DNA of 63,541 nt from Bacillota bacterium (GCA_023410445.1 JAEYPT010000004.1:1-63541); one strand, 5' to 3'; counted from the stretch's first letter, positions 35,291-44,556 are shown. Notes: a model not told the origin generated them from the sequence alone. Numbers and translations: made by a program.

Positions 35291-35319
35291 TTGCATTTCT
35301 GAGTGCTACATGGTATAAT
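35291..35319 (+). promoter_or_regulatory. Promoter upstream of tRNA-Ala
   Basis: TTGCAT and TATAAT are 17 bp apart. The transcript would carry about 95 bases before the tRNA. Confidence 0.65.
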
Positions 35320-35419
35320 AGCAACTGTTGCTGGAAAAACAAGTGGTCCGAAAAGTGGACAATACCGGAATGTTTCGGCAACGGTTGCGTATAGCCATAA
35401 GGTGAATGGAATAGCATAT

Positions 35420-35496
35420 GGGCCCGTAGCTCAGCTGGGAGAGCGCACGGTTCGCATCCGTGAGGTTCGAGGGTTCGATCCCCTTCGGGTCCACCA
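35420..35496 (+). tRNA. tRNA-Ala (anticodon CGC)
   Basis: The acceptor stem GGGCCCG/CGGGTCC contains the G3-U70 pair that defines alanine tRNAs. The anticodon stem CACGG/CCGTG encloses TTCGCAT, giving anticodon CGC. The T arm is GAGGGTTCGATCCCCTT, the discriminator is A at 35493, and CCA is encoded at 35494-35496. Confidence 0.96.
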
Positions 35497-35500
35497 CATA

Positions 35501-35540
35501 GAAAACCAATGATTGATACAATCGTTGGTTTTCTTTTTTT
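35501..35540 (+). terminator. Terminator after tRNA-Ala
   Basis: GAAAACCAATGATTG pairs with CAATCGTTGGTTTTC and is followed by TTTTTTT. A closely similar hairpin recurs at 62367-62410. Confidence 0.9.
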
Positions 35541-35554
35541 GCCCGGAGTACGGA

Positions 35555-35579
35555 AAAAGCCCAGCGCTGCTGGGCTTTT
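35555..35579. terminator. Second hairpin after tRNA-Ala
   Basis: AAAAGCCCAGC and GCTGGGCTTTT pair around GCT. It is also echoed near 62427-62444. Confidence 0.75.
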
Positions 35580-36091
35580 CACGATATTTGCTGATTTCCG
35601 TCCTGTGCTTGCGGGCGGTCTTTTTTTGTTTCAGGGCTTGCACTTTTGCCGCTGATGCCAAATGCATAGTATAGGGGAATCGTGAAATAGTAACGGAAAC
35701 ATTCATTAGAGAAAATTCAAAGACCTTGCGCACTTTCTACCTGACAGGCCTTGCGAACCTTTTGATCACGATACTGGGGGAACTTAGCGACATCACCGTT
35801 AACAGCAGCACAGACGCTGCGTAAGGCGTACCGGCTGGTGCTCCATCAATTGATTACACAAGGATGGCATCATATTGCGCCATTCCGTACTTTATACTTT
35901 TGGCGGGAAGATAGTCCAAAGTTGTAAGGATTCGTATTATTCCGCTTATGCGAAGTTCGGAGGATACCCCGAACCGGCTGTTCTAGAAGAATGTTCTTAT
36001 GCAAAGTATATATTATTCAAAGATGGCTGCAATATTACGTTTTATCACATGGACACGTATAATTTGATACGGTAGTGCCAAACCAATCGGA
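35580..36091. other. Gene-poor stretch with a start-less open frame
   Basis: No supported gene. A 49-codon plus-strand frame (35675-35821, stop TAA at 35822) encodes a plausible peptide segment including TLRTFYLTGLANLLITILGE but has no ATG or ribosome site. It may be the relic C-terminus of a broken gene that I do not recognise. A 66-codon frame at 35875-36075 runs through a copy of the dispersed repeat and is probably not a gene. Confidence 0.5.
35940..35960 (+). repeat. Collapsed copy of the dispersed palindromic repeat
   Basis: TTCCGCTTATG joined directly to GCGAAGTTC: the two ends of the 63-bp repeat without its centre. Confidence 0.65.
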
Positions 36092-36642
36092 CTAGTTCAC
36101 TTCTCTGGTAATGGCATTTATAACATCCATCTTATCAGCTTTATATAGTGTGCTTCCCATACCAAAGGAATGAACTGAAGCAAACTTTATTCTTTCCTGA
36201 CAATGCTGTCCCTCTGCAGAGACTGCATCAGCATATAAAGAAGAATACTTGGTACCCCTTTGTTCCAACCACGTTCTCAGCCCATCATACAATTTGTATA
36301 TTAAGCTCTTCCCTCTGAAATGAGGCAGTATCAAAAAGCAATGGCAATAAAGAATATGTGTATTGGGATCATTCAAAATTTCCCGCGTTAAAAGTTTGTA
36401 GATTGGTTTGTTTATTTCAATCGCTCGCATAACTACGTTTTCACCCAATGGAAATATTGTAATGAAGCCTACGGGCTTATCGTCTTGCATGAGCCAAATA
36501 AGACAATCTTTTTTGTTGTGATAGATCAGGTTTGCGTCTTCTTCTGTAATCCAATCGGATTTTGGAAAGCTGCATGATCCATTTCTATTGCCTTTTTAAT
36601 CATATCTCCTGATGCGAACTCAATCATTTCAGTTTTATACAT
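36092..36642 (-). pseudogene. GNAT-family acetyltransferase with a single-base frameshift
   Basis: Read from ATG at 36642 (GAGGTGA upstream), the first 28 codons lead to MDHAAF, then the frame stops. Shifting frame near position 36565 continues smoothly as KSDWITEEDANLIYH, through DDKPVGFITIF and the acetyl-CoA-binding-like segment PHFRGKSLIYKLYDGL, to the stop at 36092. Restoring one C in the CC run on the minus strand would give a continuous protein of about 183 residues. It is either a pseudogene or a sequencing error. If transcribed as is, only the 132-residue part from an internal ATG at 36490 would be made. Confidence 0.75.
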
Positions 36643-36667
36643 ATGAAGATCACCTCAGTGCTTTTTA

Positions 36668-36730
36668 TTCCGCTTATGTTTAGCTTAAGGCTTTGCCAGA
36701 TAAGAAGCAAGTAAACATTATGCGAAGTTT
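36668..36730 (+). repeat. 63-bp dispersed imperfect palindrome, copy 1
   Basis: It begins TTCCGCTTATGTTTAGCTT and ends AAGTAAACATTATGCGAAG. The two ends are imperfect inverted repeats of each other around a central TTTGCCAGAT. It lies between the broken acetyltransferase and the permease gene, with about 26 bases to each. Confidence 0.8.
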
Positions 36731-36756
36731 AGAATATATGCAAATCCGTATGGAAT

Positions 36757-37659
36757 CTATAAAAAGAAATCGATTAACATTCCCGATAAGATTGCAAACA
36801 GAATGGAATACAGCAAATAGAGGACAAAACGTTTGACTCCAAGAACAATTTTAACTGCGCCGAGATTCGTGATTTTCGTAGCCGGCCCTGTTATCATAAA
36901 CGCCGCCGCCGACCCCATACTCATACCGCTCTGCAGCCATTCCATTAAGAGGGGAATTGTCCCTCCACCGCAAGCATACATAGGAACGCCGATCGTTGCC
37001 GCCATCAGAACGCCGAATCTTCTCTGGTTCCCAAAAAGGCTGACAAACACGTTGGTTGGAACATATCGCTGAAACAGAGCGGAAAGTAGGATGCCAAGCA
37101 GGAAGTAGCCGCCCGTTGCCTTGATATTTCGCCCGATATTTTTTAGTAGCCTTATCAGCAGGTTAGGGTCGGTATCGTGGCTTTTTGGTTCTTCGAACCC
37201 GGAAAAATTAAAAAAGCTCCTGTCCCGGTAAAAGAAATGCACCAAAATACCCGCTGATATTCCGCAAAGAAAACAGGAAACCAGCCGTATCTCCAATACA
37301 GTGCGGCCTAAAGCAATGCTGTAAAGGATTAGCTGAGGATTCAGCAGAATGGAGCTCATCATAAATGCTGCCAGCCAGTCGTCCCTCATCCCCTTTTGGG
37401 AGAAAGACGCGGCAATCGGTATGGTTCCGTACATACACAAAGGCGAGGCGATTCCGAGCAGACTTGCCGGAATCACCCCGAATAATCCAAGCTTTTTTCC
37501 TTGCATGGAAGAAAACAGATTATATATCTTTTCCTTACCGAAAACTGAAATTACAGAGCCGATCACAATGCCGACAGCCCAGTAGGGGGCAATCTGCTCA
37601 AGCAGAACGTCAAAGTAATACCACAGGTAAATAAATTCGCGGTAAAGAATTTCACCCAT
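36757..37659 (-). CDS. Permease of the DUF318/YraQ-like family
   Basis: A 300-residue membrane protein with eight or more hydrophobic segments in two similar halves. Each half contains a Gly/Pro-rich re-entrant motif: GIASPLCMYGTIPIAASF near 70 and GVPMYACGGGTIPLLMEWL near 225. Both cysteines (in PLC and YAC) are typical of this family, which has been linked to metal or small-anion movement. The ATG at 37659 overlaps the DUF362 stop by 8 bases, so it is the second gene of a two-gene operon. The substrate is unknown. Confidence 0.82.
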   Translation of the reverse strand: MGEILYREFIYLWYYFDVLLEQIAPYWAVGIVIGSVISVFGKEKIYNLFSSMQGKKLGLFGVIPASLLGIASPLCMYGTIPIAASFSQKGMRDDWLAAFMMSSILLNPQLILYSIALGRTVLEIRLVSCFLCGISAGILVHFFYRDRSFFNFSGFEEPKSHDTDPNLLIRLLKNIGRNIKATGGYFLLGILLSALFQRYVPTNVFVSLFGNQRRFGVLMAATIGVPMYACGGGTIPLLMEWLQSGMSMGSAAAFMITGPATKITNLGAVKIVLGVKRFVLYLLYSILFAILSGMLIDFFL

Positions 37660-38695
37660 CAATATCTACCAGTTTGTATTTTTGACTTCCGAGACCGATC
37701 TGTTCTGCGTAATCCAGCGTGTGCTTTCCGTCTTTTGATTCAATGCGGGCCTGCAAGGCTTTTCCGTCCGGGGCCGCGTAAACTTTATCCACACAGGCCT
37801 TATCCAGCGCCACAGGGTCCAGCGAGGCAAGAATTCCAACGTCCTTCATTTCCGGAGCGGCTGGGTCTGACACGCAATCGCAGTCTATGGAAAGGTTATT
37901 CATCACGCTGATGTACATAATATGGTCTCCACTGTAGTCTGCAACTGCCTTTGCAGCTTCCGCCATAGACTCCAGAAAATCATCCTGGCCTGCGAGCACC
38001 CCAGACTGCGTACTGGTACCGGCGCTATGAATCCAGCTTTTTCCCTTCTGGGCGGCTATACCAATCGACATATTTTTAATTGCTCCGCCAAAGCCAGCCA
38101 TCTCGTGCCCTTTAAAATGGGAAAGTATGATCACAGAATCATAATTTTTGAAATGCGAACCGATCATGTCTTCCTTAATGTGCTTTCCGTCTTTCACCGG
38201 CAGACTGACGGATCCGTCCGAATCCATAATATCCATGGATGAATAGGCCGTGAATCCGTGATCTTTTGCTACCTGCAGATGCATGGCGGTCTCCGTGCGC
38301 TGACCGCCGTAAGCTGTGTTGCAATCTACAAATGTGCCTTTTACAGAAAGGACAAGATCCTTAATCAGTTTAGGTGAAAGGTAATAGGTATCTCCGGGCT
38401 CGCCTACGGTAAGTTTTACTGCCACTTTGCCGGTTGCCTTCCGGCCAAGCGCGTTGTAAACAGCCATCAGCCCTTTTGGAGTAATACTCTTCGTAAAATA
38501 AACATTCGGCGTTTCTCTTTTTACAGTTGGCTCCATTGTGGAAGCGGCAGCGGAGCTGCTTTCCGTCGACGATGATTGGACTGCACTGCTTGTACCATTC
38601 GTGAATATTTTACTGCTGCTGCCACTTGAGCCGCAACCTGTGAATGATGCAATCAGCAGGATCGTGCTAAACCATAGGGCGATTTGCTTTCTCAT
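37652..38695 (-). CDS. DUF362-domain lipoprotein
   Basis: 347 residues. A signal peptide ends in a lipobox (FTG-C21), followed by a Ser-rich linker and a DUF362 domain from about residue 60. Family hallmarks are GTFVDCNTAYGGQR and SHFKGHEMAGFGGAIKNMSIG. The [4Fe-4S] ferredoxin part found in many DUF362 proteins is absent. It is exported and tethered to the outer face of the membrane, and co-expressed with the overlapping permease. Function is unknown. A GGGGGG-type ribosome site precedes the ATG. Confidence 0.85.
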   Translation of the reverse strand: MRKQIALWFSTILLIASFTGCGSSGSSSKIFTNGTSSAVQSSSTESSSAAASTMEPTVKRETPNVYFTKSITPKGLMAVYNALGRKATGKVAVKLTVGEPGDTYYLSPKLIKDLVLSVKGTFVDCNTAYGGQRTETAMHLQVAKDHGFTAYSSMDIMDSDGSVSLPVKDGKHIKEDMIGSHFKNYDSVIILSHFKGHEMAGFGGAIKNMSIGIAAQKGKSWIHSAGTSTQSGVLAGQDDFLESMAEAAKAVADYSGDHIMYISVMNNLSIDCDCVSDPAAPEMKDVGILASLDPVALDKACVDKVYAAPDGKALQARIESKDGKHTLDYAEQIGLGSQKYKLVDIDG

Positions 38696-38920
38696 TGAGA
38701 ATTCCCCCCCACTTTTTTATTTGGTTTTTGCCATTGTGTTGATGATAGTCCTTTTGGGGCATTAAATTCAATTGGTATTCTACATAAAATACATGCTATT
38801 TTTTTTCAAATCTGTAAATTGGCTCCTTTCTCTAATAGAAAAATTTCTTAGACAGCAAAAGCGCTACCCTGGACAACAGGAGACATTTTCATTTAATTTT
38901 AAAACTTGAAGCATAAGAAA

Positions 38921-38956
38921 CCGCATCAAATAGCTAAAAAAGGCTATCTGATGCGG
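38921..38956 (-). terminator. Hairpin terminator downstream of the MacB-like genes
   Basis: CCGCATCAAATAGC and GCTATCTGATGCGG pair (14 bp, one mismatch). On the minus strand GGTTTCTT follows. Apart from repeats, the stretch 38696-39247 holds no gene I can support. Confidence 0.6.
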
Positions 38957-38992
38957 CACGGTTTTTCATAGAGCGGAAACGAGACTCGAAAT

Positions 38993-39007
38993 ATAATGCG
39001 AAGTTTA
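38993..39007 (+). repeat. Right-half copy of the dispersed repeat
   Basis: ATAATGCGAAGTTTA, matching the right end of the 63-bp element, 16 bases before a full copy. Confidence 0.6.
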
Positions 39008-39022
39008 AGTAGCGCAACAATC

Positions 39023-39085
39023 TTCCGCTTATATGTAGCTTGAAACCTTGCCAGATCGGAATCAAGTAAACATAATGTGAAGTTC
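39023..39085 (+). repeat. 63-bp dispersed imperfect palindrome, copy 2
   Basis: It begins TTCCGCTTATATGTAGCTT and ends AAGTAAACATAATGTGAAG, the same length and centre (TTGCCAGAT) as the copy at 36668-36730. Together the two copies enclose the permease/DUF362 operon. Confidence 0.8.
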
Positions 39086-39247
39086 AAAGGGAAAGGGAAC
39101 CGAGCTATTGTTAATGATAGGTTTGCCGAAGTGTAAACACCTCCGTAATAGAGGCGAAAAATATTTCTGGGTGTATGCCTAGCGTTTAAATAAGGTTAGG
39201 GTTAATATGAATGCTGTGAGAATCAGAACCGGATTAGTCCAGCTAGC

Positions 39248-39949
39248 TTATTTCTTGTTTCCCACCAGATGGATTCCAGAAGGTGATGACTCTTCTGTGA
39301 TTTTTCCAGCTGTCATGGTAAACAGTTGTCCGGCGCAGCCGACAATACTTTGATCGTGTGTTACCATTAGAACGGCAGCGCCTTGCTTTGCGAATGATTC
39401 AAATAACTCCATGATGATCTGGGTTGTCTTTTCATCCAGATCACCGGTTGGCTCATCCGCAATTAACAGCTTTGGAGAAAGAAGCAAGGCCCTCACAATG
39501 GCCACACGGCGCATTTCCCCGCCGGAAAGACTTGCAGGGTATTGCTCGGCAAGCGGGAGCAGCTCGGTTCGCTCCAGCAGAGCAAGGGCCTTGTTCCGGT
39601 CGTATTCCCTTTGGAAAAACGTGTAGGGCAGCAGCACATTTTGCAGCACCGTTAGATTTGGCAGGACGCTTTGTCCCTGCATGATATAGCCAAGCTTTGT
39701 ATTGCGCAGAACGGAGCTTTCCTTATCGTCGAATGAGGTATAATCTTTCCCTTCAAAGAAAATTTCCCCGGATGTTGGAGTCAAAAGGCCTGCCAGAATG
39801 TTCAGCAGCGTGCTTTTCCCACTTCCCGAACGGCCCGTAATGCAGAGAAAACTTCCTTCTTCCAGTTCCAGCGACACATCATCGACGGCTCGAAACAGAC
39901 TGCCGCCGCGGGTGTATTCCTTGATGATATTCTGGGCTTTCAGAATCAT
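39248..39949 (-). CDS. MacB/LolD-type ABC transporter ATP-binding protein
   Basis: 233 residues. Walker A GRSGSGKST (about 38-46), Q-loop YIMQGQSVLPNLT, signature LSGGEMRRV, Walker B LLIADEPTGDLD and H-loop VTHD are all intact. It pairs with the FtsX-like permease encoded just upstream (4-base overlap). Such pairs extrude or mechanically release substrates; the cargo is unknown. Confidence 0.92.
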   Translation of the reverse strand: MILKAQNIIKEYTRGGSLFRAVDDVSLELEEGSFLCITGRSGSGKSTLLNILAGLLTPTSGEIFFEGKDYTSFDDKESSVLRNTKLGYIMQGQSVLPNLTVLQNVLLPYTFFQREYDRNKALALLERTELLPLAEQYPASLSGGEMRRVAIVRALLLSPKLLIADEPTGDLDEKTTQIIMELFESFAKQGAAVLMVTHDQSIVGCAGQLFTMTAGKITEESSPSGIHLVGNKK

Positions 39950-41166
39950 AGGTCACCCTCCCGGATGACCGAACTGATGTCACCCCTGCATATTTTTAAT
40001 ACGGAGACAAGCGAGGAAACCGGCCCCACAGCAAAGGAAATAAGCAAACTTACACCGGCTAAAGCGGCGAACTGCGGGGCCGGCGGCTGCAGATATGGCA
40101 TGTTTAGCGTATGCTGGATAAAAACCCGGAACGGAAGGATCAGCAGTGCACAAAACCCGATGCCGAGCAATCCTCCGTTAAGACTGATCCCGCCCGCTTC
40201 CAGAAGCACCAGGGAAGCGAGTCTTTTCTTTGTTGCTCCCAGCGAGCGCAGAAGCCCAAATTCGTGTCTCCGCTCTCGGAGAATCACGGAAAATACGATA
40301 CCAAGAACCAAAACCGCAAGAACCCAGAGCAGAGCGGCGAGTGCCACGGAAAAGCCGATGGTTGACCGCAGGCTTCCTGACAGGCTGCCGACAAACTGTT
40401 CCGCAGAAATAACGGAAATTTTTTGGCTTTCGGTAGCGGCCGAATCGCTGATGTTTTCTTCCACATCTGCGGCGGAATAGCCGTTTTGTACCTGTACGGT
40501 TACCGAAGAGACGGCGTTCGGCGGCACCTTTACGCCTCCGGTTTTTTTCACATAATCTTCCGCCGCCCGTTGGGCCGCCTCAAAATTCATAAAAACGGAT
40601 GTATCAAATCCCGTACCGGAGCGATCCAACTTTGCGGCAACTTTGTAGTTGCGCCCGAGAAATTTCAGAGTGCCCCCGGCGGTGCCGTTTACCGCGCCGC
40701 CGATGACGATTTCATCGATGGACAGGGGGCCGGGGCGCGCACTTTTAATCCAGGGCCCTACTGTAAAATCGGTGCTTTGGTCAAAGCCGACAATCTGCAC
40801 GACGGAGGAACAGCAGTCGGCGCTCAACGAGGCGACATACAGTTGCGGAGATGCCGAGCGGACGCCTTTGACCGAAGCAATCTTCCGTGCCCACGCGGCG
40901 TCCATGTAAAACGTGCTGGGTTCCCCGCCAAGAAGAATGCCCTTTGTCCTCTGCTCATAGCCGCGCGGAACCACCAGAAGATCTGCCCCGAGCCGCTTCG
41001 AGAGTTCGTCTGTGCCGTTTCGCAGGCTCAGGGTAATCAGCGAGCCGGCAAACAGCGCGAAGGAAAGAACGGAAACCAGAAACATAAGGGCTGCTGTCCG
41101 GAAGGGACGGCGCACCAGATTGCTTAGGGCAAGCCGGGAAAACGCAAAGTGTTTTTCCTGCCCCAT
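39946..41166 (-). CDS. FtsX/MacB-like ABC permease
   Basis: 406 residues. One N-terminal transmembrane helix (near 25-50), a large extracellular domain (about 55-275), then three C-terminal helices holding the FtsX core: ERRHEFGLLRSLGATKKRLASLVLLEA. The ATG at 41166 shares its A with the upstream TAA (TAATG). It is part of DUF4418-permease-ATPase, apparently the distal part of the sulfur operon. Confidence 0.87.
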   Translation of the reverse strand: MGQEKHFAFSRLALSNLVRRPFRTAALMFLVSVLSFALFAGSLITLSLRNGTDELSKRLGADLLVVPRGYEQRTKGILLGGEPSTFYMDAAWARKIASVKGVRSASPQLYVASLSADCCSSVVQIVGFDQSTDFTVGPWIKSARPGPLSIDEIVIGGAVNGTAGGTLKFLGRNYKVAAKLDRSGTGFDTSVFMNFEAAQRAAEDYVKKTGGVKVPPNAVSSVTVQVQNGYSAADVEENISDSAATESQKISVISAEQFVGSLSGSLRSTIGFSVALAALLWVLAVLVLGIVFSVILRERRHEFGLLRSLGATKKRLASLVLLEAGGISLNGGLLGIGFCALLILPFRVFIQHTLNMPYLQPPAPQFAALAGVSLLISFAVGPVSSLVSVLKICRGDISSVIREGDL

Positions 41167-41588
41167 TACCCGTTTCCTTCTTTCCGGTTTCGGACGGAGA
41201 GAAACAGAAAGACGGAATGAAAGGCAAACCCTGCAATGGTAAGACCTGCAATTACCGTGATGGCCGGAAATGCTACCCTCTGGCACTCCATGGTTTCCAT
41301 AGGGCATCCGCCGATCAGCGAATAGGGGAACAGCACGGCAAGAATCCCGGCAAGCGTGACCCCTAGGCTCAGCCCCAGGCGTATTTGGCGGGAGGAAAAT
41401 ATCAGAAGAAGTACGCCCAGAACAGCAATCAGAAGCCCGACGCCGATCTCTGCCTGCGCGGTCCAGTGACATTTCATAAAGGTTCCGTCCGGCTTTGCCG
41501 CGCACACCTTAAAGATCGTCTGCGGGCCGATGGAAAGCAGCAGGCCGGAAAGAATGGCTCCGGCTCCCGAAAGAATACGGTTTTTCAT
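41166..41588 (-). CDS. DUF4418-family membrane protein
   Basis: 140 residues with four transmembrane helices. Conserved Cys-containing loops occur in CHWTAQAEIGVG and GGCPMETMECQ. DUF4418 proteins commonly accompany FtsX-like ABC genes; their role is unknown. The ATG at 41588 lies 19 bases after the upstream ATPase gene stop. The N-terminal 50 codons of the open frame belong to the shadow of that gene. Confidence 0.78.
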   Translation of the reverse strand: MKNRILSGAGAILSGLLLSIGPQTIFKVCAAKPDGTFMKCHWTAQAEIGVGLLIAVLGVLLLIFSSRQIRLGLSLGVTLAGILAVLFPYSLIGGCPMETMECQRVAFPAITVIAGLTIAGFAFHSVFLFLSVRNRKEGNG

Positions 41589-41607
41589 CGTAACACACCT
41601 TCTTGTC

Positions 41608-42393
41608 TTAAATGGCATATTCCGGCTGCGGCAGAGCGCTGGCCAGATGCAGTTTTTCCAGAATCTCCTTGCGGAGGGCCAAAAATTCCGCGTCGCCCCT
41701 CTGGCGGGGCCGGGGCAGGCGAACCTCCAGAATTTCACTGATCTTTCCGGGCCGCGGCGTCATAACGACGATCCGGTCGCTCAGGTAAATCGCCTCGTCT
41801 ACATCATGCGTCACAAGGACCATCGTCGTTCCGTCCTTTTGCCAAAGCTCCAGCAGCTTATCCTGCAAATCGGCGCGGGTAAAAGCGTCCAGAGCACCCA
41901 TAGGTTCATCCAGCAAAAGTGCGACAGGCCGGTTGATCAGCGCGCGTGCAATGGCTACCCGCTGTGCCATACCGCCGGAAATTTGGTGGGGATAGGCTTT
42001 TTCAAAGCCGTTCAGCCCCACCAGATCGACAAACCGGGCGACATTTTCTTTTTCAGCCGGATAAACGCCTCTTGCTTTCAGTCCCACAGCGATGTTTTTT
42101 TCCACCGTCAGCCATGGGAACAGGCTGCCCTGCTGGAAGACATAACCGCGCTGGGGGTCGGGTGCTGTTATGGTTTCCCCATTCAGCGTGATTTTTCCGA
42201 CTTCTGGCGTATCAAGACCTGCAATCAGACGCAACAGAGTAGTTTTTCCGCACCCGGAGGGTCCGATAATGGACAGAAACTCACCCTCCCGAACGGTAAG
42301 GCTGATCTCCTTCAGGGCTTCCACTTCGTTGTCGTTCGTATCCACATAAGTGCGGTCGACCGACGTGATTTCTATTAAACCTTCCCAGCTCAT
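41608..42393 (-). CDS. NitT/TauT-family ABC importer ATP-binding protein
   Basis: A 261-residue ATPase. Walker A GPSGCGKTT (about 44-52), Q-loop FQQGSLFPWLTV, signature ISGGMAQRV, Walker B LLLDEPMGALD. The family includes SsuB, TauB and NrtD importers of sulfonates, taurine and nitrate. It overlaps the permease gene by 4 bases. Confidence 0.92.
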   Translation of the reverse strand: MSWEGLIEITSVDRTYVDTNDNEVEALKEISLTVREGEFLSIIGPSGCGKTTLLRLIAGLDTPEVGKITLNGETITAPDPQRGYVFQQGSLFPWLTVEKNIAVGLKARGVYPAEKENVARFVDLVGLNGFEKAYPHQISGGMAQRVAIARALINRPVALLLDEPMGALDAFTRADLQDKLLELWQKDGTTMVLVTHDVDEAIYLSDRIVVMTPRPGKISEILEVRLPRPRQRGDAEFLALRKEILEKLHLASALPQPEYAI

Positions 42394-43415
42394 TTCAAAA
42401 GCCCCCTCTGCCAGACCAAGAGTCGTTTCTGAATCAGACCGATCCCCTTCATAATGAGGGAAAACAGGACTGCCATGATAATAATGGCGGCGTACACCTT
42501 ATAGTAGGAAGACCAGGCCTTGGCCCAGTTGATGTAATAACCGAGACCGCCCTTCGCGCCCATCATCTCGGAGACCACAAGCGTTGTAAACGCAAGCCCG
42601 TTTGCGGTGGAGATGCCGGTGAAAATCTGCGGGACGGCGTTGGGAAGCGCCACATGGAACAACAGATAGCTCTGCTTTGCGCCCAGCGTTTTTGCCACCT
42701 CAAAATATACCTTGTGAGTGCCTGCCATTCCCTGCGCCGTCATGAAAGCAACCGGGAACCAGGCGCAGATGGCAATCAGAAACACACCGGCGAGGAACGA
42801 AGTGGGCAGTACGGTCAACGCAAAAGGCATCCAGGCAACCGCGGGAATCACCCCGGTCAGCTTTAAAAGAGGGAAAACCCAGTAATTCACCCGGGCAAAC
42901 CAGCCGATCAGGATTCCGGTTCCCACGCCCAGAAGAATGCCTGCCACAAAGCCTAAGAAAAACAGCCGCAGGGAGTAGTAGGTATTCGTGAGCAAAAAGT
43001 TGAAGTCTTCCAGAAAGGCACTCGTTACTTTGGAAGGGCCGGGGAAAAACGGGAGAGGAAGGATATTCAGCTTAGTGCTCAGCAGGTCCCACAGGGCAAG
43101 AACAATGCCCATCGCAAATCGGAAAGGCGCGCGTCCTATGAATTTTGCGCGCCTGTCTTCCTGAAACCAGGAGAAAAGGGCTATGCCGGAATACACGACA
43201 ATCAGTCCAACTAACAGAAAACGGTAAACCGTATCGTTGCCCTCCTGCGAATCCGGAACCGTCAGGCAAATAATTTCCGCCGCAGTGAACCCAAGCAGCG
43301 AGAACAGCGCCCGAAAAAGATAAGATAGATTTGAAGTCTTGCCCTCGCTGTCCCGGCTCCGGCTGACTGCCGGGGCCGGGACAGCTGTTTCGAGGGCTGA
43401 AAAAGAACTGCTCAT
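42390..43415 (-). CDS. NitT/TauT-family ABC importer permease
   Basis: 341 residues. Two extra N-terminal hydrophobic segments precede the core permease of six helices, which carries the EAA-type loop VAKTLGAKQSYLLFHVALPNAVPQIFTG. It belongs with the adjacent ATPase and lipoprotein as one importer. Confidence 0.9.
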   Translation of the reverse strand: MSSSFSALETAVPAPAVSRSRDSEGKTSNLSYLFRALFSLLGFTAAEIICLTVPDSQEGNDTVYRFLLVGLIVVYSGIALFSWFQEDRRAKFIGRAPFRFAMGIVLALWDLLSTKLNILPLPFFPGPSKVTSAFLEDFNFLLTNTYYSLRLFFLGFVAGILLGVGTGILIGWFARVNYWVFPLLKLTGVIPAVAWMPFALTVLPTSFLAGVFLIAICAWFPVAFMTAQGMAGTHKVYFEVAKTLGAKQSYLLFHVALPNAVPQIFTGISTANGLAFTTLVVSEMMGAKGGLGYYINWAKAWSSYYKVYAAIIIMAVLFSLIMKGIGLIQKRLLVWQRGLLK

Positions 43416-43442
43416 TGTTTGCCTCCTAAAAACGGGATTTTG

Positions 43443-44528
43443 TCAGGTGGGCACTTTTGCATAAATCTGATCCGCAAATTGATCGGGCGTTTTGGTTTTC
43501 AGGTAGCCGATTTTTGCAAGCTGCTCCACGAAATAAGTCACGTTCTTCTTTACATTTTCGGAACTCTGCTCCTGCAGCGACGGGTACTGGTAGCTCTTGA
43601 TGAGCGCCAGGGCAAGCTGCTTATCCATAATATCGGAGTATTTTTTATCCGAGATGATGTTGACCGCTTCTTCCGGGTTACTGTGAATCCAGTCCTGTGC
43701 CTTATGGTAAGCCCTCAGAAGCGCGGCCACCTTGCCGGGATCCTGATCCAGCACCTTTTCGGAAGCATACAGGAAGCAGCAGTATTTATCCGCAAAAATC
43801 GGGTCGGTGGAAAGGTCGAAAATCTTTTTGAAGTTCTTGTTTTTTACCGCCAGAGCCCCGAAGGGATCCCAGATTGCCGCGGCGTCGATATCACCCTTTT
43901 CGGCAGCTTCAATTTCAAGATTGCCGTCGTTATAGGGAACGAACGTCACTTCCTTGTTGTCCTTTGCGACAACGCCGTGATTTTCCAGCCATACGCTGGC
44001 CACCTGAAACGGGGTGCCGCCAATTTCGTCAACGCCGATTTTCTTGCCCTTCAGGTCCTGAGCGGATTTAATCGGGGAATTGGCCGGAACGACGATGGTG
44101 ATGCAGCCCTTGTGCAGACCGTCCACGACCTTGACTTTCACGCCTTCCTCAATGGAGGGGAAGAATTGGAAATCGCCGTTCACGATCGGGATAGTTCCGT
44201 TATTCAGACCGATCTTTCGGGTCTCGGTGTCCGCCGAAATCAGGTTTACGTCGAAGCCCTCGTCTGCGAAAAAGCCCTTTTCATAGGCAATGTAAATCGG
44301 TGCGCCGCAAAGGGAACCGTCTTTGCCCGGAATGTCGATTTTTCCGTATTTGTAGGTTTTTGCGCTCTGTGAACTCTGACCGCTTTGAGTGCCGGAAGAG
44401 CCGACGGAGGCAGCGGAACTCACGGCGGAGTTCGGAGCCTCGACAGTCTGGGGGCCGCACGCGGTAAGAAGAACGGACGCGGCGAGAATCAGCGACGCTG
44501 CGCCGGCGATTTTTTTTAACTGTTTCAT
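43443..44528 (-). CDS. NitT/TauT-family substrate-binding lipoprotein
   Basis: 361 residues. The signal peptide ends in lipobox LLTA-C24, followed by a Ser/Gln-rich linker and a periplasmic-binding domain of the SsuA/TauA/ThiY type (PIYIAYEKGFFADEGFDV; DLKGKKIGVDEIGGTPF). It captures the substrate outside the membrane. Position directly behind metY suggests an organic sulfur source such as a sulfonate or thioether, but this is inferred from neighbours only. Confidence 0.9.
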   Translation of the reverse strand: MKQLKKIAGAASLILAASVLLTACGPQTVEAPNSAVSSAASVGSSGTQSGQSSQSAKTYKYGKIDIPGKDGSLCGAPIYIAYEKGFFADEGFDVNLISADTETRKIGLNNGTIPIVNGDFQFFPSIEEGVKVKVVDGLHKGCITIVVPANSPIKSAQDLKGKKIGVDEIGGTPFQVASVWLENHGVVAKDNKEVTFVPYNDGNLEIEAAEKGDIDAAAIWDPFGALAVKNKNFKKIFDLSTDPIFADKYCCFLYASEKVLDQDPGKVAALLRAYHKAQDWIHSNPEEAVNIISDKKYSDIMDKQLALALIKSYQYPSLQEQSSENVKKNVTYFVEQLAKIGYLKTKTPDQFADQIYAKVPT

Positions 44529-44556
44529 GTTGTTACCCTCCTATTCAGTGTGGCTT

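Noticed and set aside
35875..36075. 66-codon frame after tRNA-Ala
   Set aside because: Its middle is encoded by the dispersed repeat, and it has no ribosome site.
36668..39085. CRISPR array or integron attC sites
   Set aside because: There are only two full repeats, far apart, with no regular spacers. The ends do not fit the attC consensus RYYYAAC/GTTRRRY.
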